NCBI GenBank assembly: GCA_002329445.1 | Contig: DCTU01000149.1 | Coordinates: forward strand, 1-10,920 | DNA length: 10,920 bases | Source: a bacterium UBP9_UBA1432 | Lineage (GTDB): Bacteria > Vulcanimicrobiota > Xenobia > Xenobiales > Xenobiaceae | Direction of reading: 5' to 3' | Shown here: positions 6,604 to 10,920 of the stretch, piece by piece | How positions within the stretch are numbered: position 1 is the stretch's first letter | How the letters are laid out: each line of letters starts with the position of its first letter | Position numbers and translations under genes: made by a program | Notes under the pieces: generated by a model | What the model saw: the letters and a program-made list of their open reading frames with translations, nothing else | What the model was told of the DNA's origin: nothing | Databases searched by the model: none

Positions 6604-6900
6604 TCAGGACTTGTGGACGGCGGGGTCGGGGCGGTCCAGATACTTCCGGCGCAGGGCGTCTTCGAGATCCACGTCGTGCATGTTGGCCAGGGTCGCCAGC
6701 CAGCCCAGGACGTCGGCGAACTCGTCGGCCAGGGCCTGCGGGTCCTGCTGGGAAGCGGCCCTCTGAAGCGCGCTGGCCAGCTCGCCCACCTCTTCCATCA
6801 GCCACATGAAGGTGGCCGGGGTGCCGCGAGCCGAGTCGCGCGGATGATAGTGCTGCCGGATGAAGTCCTGGAATTCTGCGAAGGAGAGGGGGGAGGCCAT
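6604..6900 (-). CDS. MazG-type nucleotide pyrophosphohydrolase
   Basis: A 98-residue protein of the all-alpha NTP pyrophosphatase (MazG/MazG-like) superfamily, whose members hydrolyse (d)NTPs to NMP and pyrophosphate, often clearing damaged nucleotides. The metal-binding pattern is clear: EExxE at E36/E37/E40 (in LMEEVGELAS) and ExxD at E60/D63 (in DEFADVLGWLATLAN), with N73 after it. Its length matches single-domain MazG-like proteins, not the two-domain MazG of about 260 residues. It starts at ATG 6900, with only a weak ribosome binding site. It diverges from the acidic-protein gene on the plus strand and lies upstream of the PLP-enzyme gene on its own strand. The natural substrate cannot be told from sequence. 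Confidence 0.9.
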   Translation of the reverse strand: MASPLSFAEFQDFIRQHYHPRDSARGTPATFMWLMEEVGELASALQRAASQQDPQALADEFADVLGWLATLANMHDVDLEDALRRKYLDRPDPAVHKS

Positions 6901-6926
6901 GCTCGGGCCGTTCTCGTCGCCGGGGG

Positions 6927-6959
6927 ATGGCTCCTTCGTGGCTGGCCTCCTGGAGCCAT
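6927..6959. promoter_or_regulatory. Inverted repeat in the divergent intergenic region
   Basis: ATGGCTCC (6927-6934) and GGAGCCAT (6952-6959) form a perfect 8-bp inverted repeat with a 17-base spacer. It lies in the 133-base region between the mazG-like gene and the divergent acidic-protein gene, where promoters for both would sit. It may be an operator or an RNA hairpin in the plus-strand leader. No -10/-35 elements are clear in this GC-rich stretch. Confidence 0.3.
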
Positions 6960-7033
6960 GCCGGGACGGCAGAGGGCTCGGAGGGTCGGGCTGCGAAGTC
7001 CCCTCTTCTTCAATGATCCGGCTGGAGGGCTCG

Positions 7034-7768
7034 ATGGCTCTGGACCTGTATGTGGGAACCTTGACGCGCTACTACTCGGGAGACTGGGAACCGGCCCTGC
7101 TGAGCGGGGGAAGACCGGGCGAACTGCGCCGGGCTCGGATGGGCCAGAACGGCGTTGGGGGTGAGGACCCCGACGAAATCCGGGAGGCGGTGCTGGGCTG
7201 GATCCAGTGGGCCAACGAGGAGGTGGACCTGCTGGAGGAGCGCCTGGACTGGTCTGAGGAACCCGAACTGCCCTACGCCACGGCGCGCCCTTCCGAGGAG
7301 GGCCTGGGAGCCCTGCAGCTCTGGGCTTCCTATGCCGAGCATCCGGACTTGCCGAGACCGGAAGAGATGCCCGAGGATTGGACCGAAGACCCCGTCCTGG
7401 CGAAGAGCCTGGACAACGACTTCCCCAGTCGCTTCCCGCAGTTGCTCTTCGCCGTGGATATCTGGCTTCCAGCTCGGATTGGCGAGGTCTTCGATGCTCC
7501 CTCACCCCTGTTCTCCGAGGAACTCGAGGAGGAGGACGAGGAGGAGCAGACCCGCTTCGGTTCGATCCCGGCCCTGCTGGAAGAACTGCAGACCCTGAAC
7601 GGTTTGACCTGGATGGCGGAACCCTCCACCCTGGAGCGTTGGAGGCAGCAAGACCCCTCGCCCCAGGGGAGCCTGGAGGCCCTGGCCCGCCAGGCCTTTG
7701 CCACGGTCCTGGACCTGGCCCGGCAGGCTCAGGACCAGGGCATGCCGATGGTGCTTCACTGGACCTGA
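7034..7768 (+). CDS. Uncharacterised acidic cytosolic protein beginning MALDLYVGTLTRYY
   Basis: I do not recognise a named family. The 244-residue protein has no signal peptide or membrane segment. It opens with MALDLYVGTLTRYYSGDWE, is rich in Glu/Asp/Trp/Leu, and has an almost uninterrupted acidic stretch (E/D run, about residues 162-172). Other conserved-looking blocks are LDNDFPSRFPQLLFAVDIWLP in the middle and SIPALLEELQTLNGLTW near three-quarters of the length. The frame stays open upstream to 6860, but that part would overlap the 5' end of the mazG-like gene and has low-complexity sequence. ATG 7034 has GGAGGG four bases upstream and begins the ordered part. Codon use matches the neighbours. 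The stop is 79 bases before the MscS gene, so co-transcription is possible. It may be a conserved domain of unknown function. Confidence 0.8.
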   Translation: MALDLYVGTLTRYYSGDWEPALLSGGRPGELRRARMGQNGVGGEDPDEIREAVLGWIQWANEEVDLLEERLDWSEEPELPYATARPSEEGLGALQLWASYAEHPDLPRPEEMPEDWTEDPVLAKSLDNDFPSRFPQLLFAVDIWLPARIGEVFDAPSPLFSEELEEEDEEEQTRFGSIPALLEELQTLNGLTWMAEPSTLERWRQQDPSPQGSLEALARQAFATVLDLARQAQDQGMPMVLHWT

Positions 7769-7792
7769 GCCGGCGAGGGCTCGAGGAGGCTT

Positions 7793-7824
7793 GGAAAGGG
7801 GGGCCGGGTTCGAGAGGCCCTTCC
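7793..7824 (+). other. GC-rich bulged hairpin between the acidic-protein gene and the channel gene
   Basis: GGCC (7802-7805) pairs with GGCC (7816-7819). The stem can extend outward with small bulges through GGAAAGGG (7793-7800) against CTTCC (7820-7824). No T-run follows, and the MscS ribosome binding site lies just downstream. It is more likely an attenuating or mRNA-stabilising hairpin than a terminator. Confidence 0.25.
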
Positions 7825-7847
7825 GGCAACGAGGAGGTGTCGCCCGC

Positions 7848-9425
7848 ATGAGGCGTGCGTCGGTCGGGGTCTTCCTGCTGGTCTTCCTGCTGCTGGGGGC
7901 GGCCCTGGCCGCCCCGCCCCCCCCGACTCCGCTGCCGATCGGTTCGCCCGTCCAGGCAGAACCCTCCGGGGCACCTGCCCTGCATCCTGCCCCCTCGCCC
8001 TCCCCGTTGGCCTTCGACCTGCCTCCCCTGGTGGTTCCCCGTTGGGGGACCAACTGGTGGGAGGAACCCTTTCTCTTCGAGATGGCCGACGGCGGCAAGC
8101 TGACCGGTCCCCAGCGGGCCGGGCGCGTCCTGGACCGGGTCCACGAAATCGTCGACCGGGTGGTGGAAGCCGGCGGCTACCCCTTGCCCGAGGTCGTGGT
8201 GGACCAGGAGCACGGGGTCACCGTGGTGCGGACCGGGGCCGAGGTCTTGGTGACCGTCCTGCCCGAGGACCTGCCAGAGTATGCCCAGCAACTGGCTCCC
8301 GAGAAGCGTCGGCTGGTCGAGAACCAGGTCGCCGCTCGTTGGGCTGAACTGCTGGAACGCGAGATCCAGGCCCAGGTGACGGTCCGGACGCCCCAAATCC
8401 GCTGGCTTGGGTTGGCGGTGGCGGCCGGACTGCTGGTGGGGGTGATCCTGCTCAACGCCGGGCTGGACTGGTTTGCACGCCGCTATATGGGGACTCCTCT
8501 GTGGTCCTTGCGGGCCCTGGTCTGGGTCGCCTGGTTGACCTTCATGCTGGACGTGGTCCCCGAACTGGACTTCTTGCAGAGGCTGGTCCAGGGAGGCTTG
8601 TTGGAACCCCTCTGGCTGCTCCTGACCGCGGCCCTGGGCTCGGCCCTGCTCTTCCAGCTCTTGCGGGCGGCCACGCGTCGTTATGTCCAGAGCCTCTCCC
8701 GCCATCGCCCGTCCACTCCCCGCCAGGCCCAGCGGGTGGCCTCGCTGGAGGGCGCCACCTTCTTCGCCCTGCGGTTGGCCGTGTTCCTCGGGGCCGCCTT
8801 CTACGTCATCACGGGCCTGGGGATCGAGCCGACGCACCTGCTGGCCGGGGCCGGGCTCTTCGGGGCCGCCCTGACCCTGGTGGCCCAGGATCTGATCCGG
8901 GACCTGATCGCAGGGGTCAGCATCCTGCTGGAGGACCAGTTCGTGGTGGGCGACTGGATCGAGGCCGGGGCCGTCTCGGGGACCGTCGAGGCCTTCCACC
9001 TGAGAGGGACCCGGGTTCGAGGGACCGACGGCACCGCGTGCGTGGTCCCCAACTCCGAACTGCGCACCGTGCGGAACCATTCGCTGGAGTGGTCGGCGGT
9101 GGATTACCAGGTCGCGGTCGCGATGGATTCCGACGCCGAGAAGGCGCTTCGGCTCCTGGGTGAGGAGGCCGACCGGCTGGCGTCCGAGCGCCCCGAGCAG
9201 GTCCTGGCTCCGCCCCAGGTCCTGGGATTGGAGGGCCTTGGACCCGACGGATTCGTCCTGCGGGTGGTGATCCAGACCCACCCGCTGCAGCAGTGGGCCT
9301 TCAAGCGCGAGCTGAATCGTCGGGTCCTGGCCCGCTTCCTGGTCGAGGGGATCGACCTGGCCGGCCGTCGGGCGCGCCTGGTCCTGGAGCGCGACGCGGG
9401 CACCCCTGGAGAGGACACCCGATGA
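7848..9425 (+). CDS. MscS-family mechanosensitive ion channel with signal peptide and periplasmic domain
   Basis: This inner-membrane channel probably opens under membrane tension to release solutes during hypoosmotic shock. It has 525 residues from ATG 7848, with GAGGAGG 10 bases upstream. In order: a signal peptide (about 1-21, hydrophobic core VGVFLLVFLLLGAALA); a Pro/Ala-rich linker (about 22-65); a periplasmic region (about 66-185); transmembrane segments near 186-206, 219-238, 248-270 and 304-324; then the pore-lining helix and beta domain. The signature is at about 329-365 (AGAGLFGAALTLVAQDLI, then AGVSILLEDQFVVGDWIE) and continues with VPNSELRTVRNHS. E. coli MscS has 286 residues, so this is one of the longer family members with an N-terminal extracytoplasmic module. 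The stop overlaps the msrA start by 4 bases (ATGA). Confidence 0.93.
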   Translation: MRRASVGVFLLVFLLLGAALAAPPPPTPLPIGSPVQAEPSGAPALHPAPSPSPLAFDLPPLVVPRWGTNWWEEPFLFEMADGGKLTGPQRAGRVLDRVHEIVDRVVEAGGYPLPEVVVDQEHGVTVVRTGAEVLVTVLPEDLPEYAQQLAPEKRRLVENQVAARWAELLEREIQAQVTVRTPQIRWLGLAVAAGLLVGVILLNAGLDWFARRYMGTPLWSLRALVWVAWLTFMLDVVPELDFLQRLVQGGLLEPLWLLLTAALGSALLFQLLRAATRRYVQSLSRHRPSTPRQAQRVASLEGATFFALRLAVFLGAAFYVITGLGIEPTHLLAGAGLFGAALTLVAQDLIRDLIAGVSILLEDQFVVGDWIEAGAVSGTVEAFHLRGTRVRGTDGTACVVPNSELRTVRNHSLEWSAVDYQVAVAMDSDAEKALRLLGEEADRLASERPEQVLAPPQVLGLEGLGPDGFVLRVVIQTHPLQQWAFKRELNRRVLARFLVEGIDLAGRRARLVLERDAGTPGEDTR

Positions 9426-10123
9426 GGCGTGTCACGCAGGCCATTCTGGGAATGCTTCTCCTGGTGGGGATCTGTGCCTGTGCAACAGGGCCGCCTGTTT
9501 CGGAAGGGCGGTCTTCCCGTCCCGTCCTGCCCTCGACCGACCTCGCCCCGAAGGAGGAATCCCCCATGACCCAAGCCCCTGCGGTCGAGACGGCCACCCT
9601 GGGAGGCGGCTGTTTCTGGTGCACCGAGGCGATCTTCCGCGAGCTGCGCGGGGTGCTCTCGGTCGAGCCCGGCTACTCGGGAGGGAGGACTCCCGCCCCG
9701 ACCTATGAGCAGGTCTGCCGAGGAGACACCGGGCACGTCGAGGTGGTGCAGGTCCGCTTCGACCCCTCCGTCCTGTCCTTCGAAAGGCTCCTGGAGGTCT
9801 TCTTCCAGGTCCACGACCCCACGACCCCGGATCGTCAGGGCGCCGACGTGGGGCCCCAGTATCGCTCGGTCATCTTCTTTCACGGCCCGGTCCAGAGGGC
9901 TCAGGCCGAAGAGGTGAAGCGTCGGGCCGAGGCCTGGTGGGAAGAGCCGATCGTGACCCGCGTCGAGGCCTTCACGGCCTTCTACCCGGCCGAGGCCGAG
10001 CATCGCACCTATTTTGAGAGGAATCCCTCCCAGCCCTACTGCGCGTTCGTCATCGCCCCCAAACTCAAGAAGTTCCGGGAAGGCTTCTCTTCGGAGCTCG
10101 GACCCTCGCCCCCGGGGCCCTAG
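9422..10123 (+). CDS. msrA: MsrA, peptide methionine (S)-S-oxide reductase, with possible lipoprotein and cytosolic forms
   Basis: MsrA reduces methionine-S-sulfoxide in oxidised proteins. The full MsrA domain is present: GGCFWCTEAIF (catalytic C64, with C67 also present), GYSGG, CRGDTGHVEVVQVRFDP, FFQVHDPTTPDRQGADVGPQYRSVIF, FYPAEAEHRTYF and PYCAFVI with resolving C207. From ATG 9422 (233 residues) it starts with a lipoprotein-type signal: RRVTQAILGMLLLVGICAC, with lipobox ICA|C at C20, and GGAGAGG upstream. A second in-frame ATG at 9566 (185 residues) follows an excellent site, AAGGAGG at 9551-9557, and begins directly at the enzyme domain. Either or both could be used. The 4-base overlap with the channel gene indicates translational coupling. 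It ends in TAG, whereas all eight genes before it in the window end in TGA. Confidence 0.94.
   Translation: MRRVTQAILGMLLLVGICACATGPPVSEGRSSRPVLPSTDLAPKEESPMTQAPAVETATLGGGCFWCTEAIFRELRGVLSVEPGYSGGRTPAPTYEQVCRGDTGHVEVVQVRFDPSVLSFERLLEVFFQVHDPTTPDRQGADVGPQYRSVIFFHGPVQRAQAEEVKRRAEAWWEEPIVTRVEAFTAFYPAEAEHRTYFERNPSQPYCAFVIAPKLKKFREGFSSELGPSPPGP
9551..9557 (+). promoter_or_regulatory. Internal ribosome binding site within msrA
   Basis: AAGGAGG lies 8 bases before the in-frame ATG at 9566-9568, inside the longer msrA reading frame. It is the strongest Shine-Dalgarno match in this part of the window and would yield a signal-less 185-residue MsrA. The linker in which it lies (about residues 21-48 of the long form) has no recognised domain. 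Confidence 0.55.
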
Positions 10124-10126
10124 ATT

Positions 10127-10920
10127 TTGGGTCCCCGCCTGCTCTTCTACGCCTTTGGGGGAGGGTTCGGCCACGGTGTGCGGGCCCTGGGCCTGGCTCG
10201 GGCCTGTCGGGCCCTGGGGGCCTCGGTCCTGGTGCTGGCGCCTGGGCGGATGGAGCCTTTCGCCAGTTGGGCGGGAGTCCCCCATCGCGCCCCCCCGGCT
10301 GAGCCGCCCGCCCGTTCGGTTCTTCGGGATTGGGTCCTGGGCGAGGGCCGGGCCTTCGTCCCCGACGGGGTCGTGCTGGATGTCTTCCCACGCGGAGTCC
10401 TGGGGGAACTGACGGGACTGGTCGAGGGCCTGGCGCCCATCCGGGCCCTGGTCACCCGTCATGTCCATCCTCGGTTCTACGAGCTTCCCGGGATGGGCGA
10501 CGCCCTGAGGGGCTTTGACCTGGTCCTGGCCACCGAGCCACCCGCCCCCGCCCTTCGCGATCACCCCGGGCTGCGGCGCGTTGCCCCGATCACCCTGGTG
10601 ACGGGCCAGGACCTTTCCCATCTCCCCAGGACGCCCTCGCGCGGCGTCCTGGACCTCACCGGACGGGTGCGGCAACTTCCCGCTGCCCTGTCCATGGTGA
10701 GTCGCCGGGTCGTGGTGGCCCACGGAGGCTATGCCTCCTACTACGAGATCTATCAGGCTGGCGTTCCGGCCGTGCTCAGACCCCTGGCCCGCCCGCTGGA
10801 CGACCAGTTTCGCAGGGCCCGAGGCGAGTTGGGCCTGCCCTTGAGGGCCGCCTTCGAGATCGCCTCGACCCCGGAGGAGGTCCTGGCAGCCCTCCGACGT
10901 CTGGCGCGGACGCAGCCGGC
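10127..10920 (+). CDS. GT-B-like glycosyltransferase, N-terminal part, cut by the window end
   Basis: An open frame of 264 full codons with no stop before the window edge. The N-terminus has a nucleotide-sugar-transferase-like Rossmann start, LLFYAFGGGFGHGVRALGLA (about 5-24), with the Gly-rich GGGFGHG loop seen in MurG-like and other GT-B enzymes. Towards the end is HGGYASYYEIYQAGVP (H199-G200-G201), then RPLDDQFRRA, like the C-terminal donor-binding block of GT1/GT28 proteins (HGG...E...GVP...P...DQ). Substrate and acceptor cannot be told. The likely start is TTG 10127, three bases after the msrA stop and in the same frame; its ribosome binding site is poor (GGGGC at about 10114). GTG 10178 would remove the Gly-rich loop. 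It is probably co-transcribed with msrA. Confidence 0.7.
   Translation, partial: MGPRLLFYAFGGGFGHGVRALGLARACRALGASVLVLAPGRMEPFASWAGVPHRAPPAEPPARSVLRDWVLGEGRAFVPDGVVLDVFPRGVLGELTGLVEGLAPIRALVTRHVHPRFYELPGMGDALRGFDLVLATEPPAPALRDHPGLRRVAPITLVTGQDLSHLPRTPSRGVLDLTGRVRQLPAALSMVSRRVVVAHGGYASYYEIYQAGVPAVLRPLARPLDDQFRRARGELGLPLRAAFEIASTPEEVLAALRRLARTQP

Noticed and set aside
4758..6809. A 683-residue plus-strand open frame across the end of hypE and the PLP-enzyme and mazG-like genes
   Set aside because: It is out of frame with hypE and antisense to two genes with intact catalytic motifs, and its composition is typical of a shadow frame.
6860..7033. An N-terminal extension of the acidic protein from ATG 6860
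   Set aside because: It would overlap the 5' end of the divergent mazG-like gene and has disordered Gly/Ser-rich sequence; ATG 7034 has a good ribosome binding site at the start of the ordered part.
6798..9281. An 827-residue open frame antisense to the acidic-protein and MscS genes
   Set aside because: It mirrors the G/C-biased third codon positions of the plus-strand genes and is rich in Pro, Gly, Gln and Arg repeats with no domain signature.

Overview
The window is GC-rich bacterial DNA with G/C-biased third codon positions, tight gene packing and frequent non-ATG starts (TTG or GTG is my choice for five of the ten genes). All genes are chromosomal housekeeping or accessory-metabolism types. 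No insertion sequence, phage gene, CRISPR array, rRNA or convincing tRNA is visible. A Gram-negative-type envelope is suggested by an MscS channel with a cleavable signal peptide and a periplasmic domain, and by a lipoprotein-type MsrA start. The hyp genes imply that the genome encodes a [NiFe] hydrogenase somewhere. I cannot name the lineage; an Acidobacteriota- or Deltaproteobacteria-like GC-rich bacterium would fit, but this is a guess.

Layout. Bases 1-300 carry no convincing gene, but they hold a structured leader (77-201) with an 11-bp closing helix, three internal hairpins and core sequences resembling the SAM-I/SAM-IV riboswitch clan. Next on the plus strand is a compact hydrogenase-maturation operon, hypF-hypC-hypD-hypE (301-5041). 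HypF and HypE make the cyanide ligand from carbamoyl phosphate, and HypC and HypD assemble the Fe(CN)2CO unit. hypC/hypD and hypD/hypE overlap by 4 bases, and HypE keeps the PRIC tail. Facing it on the minus strand are a PLP-dependent sulfur-amino-acid enzyme (methionine gamma-lyase/O-acetylhomoserine sulfhydrylase type, 5091-6461) and a MazG-type nucleotide pyrophosphohydrolase (6604-6900).

From a divergent intergenic region with an 8-bp inverted repeat, the plus strand continues with an unrecognised acidic cytosolic protein (7034-7768). Then come an MscS-family mechanosensitive channel (7848-9425), a methionine sulfoxide reductase A that overlaps it by 4 bases (9422-10123), and the start of a GT-B-like glycosyltransferase (10127 to the window edge). 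The channel, MsrA and glycosyltransferase genes look co-transcribed, which suggests an envelope or stress theme.

The points most worth a second look are the SAM-riboswitch-like element in front of a hydrogenase maturation operon, with alternative pairings near the hypF start; the msrA gene with two well-placed in-frame starts, one giving a lipoprotein and one a cytosolic enzyme; and the single TAG codon that separates msrA from the glycosyltransferase ORF in the same frame.
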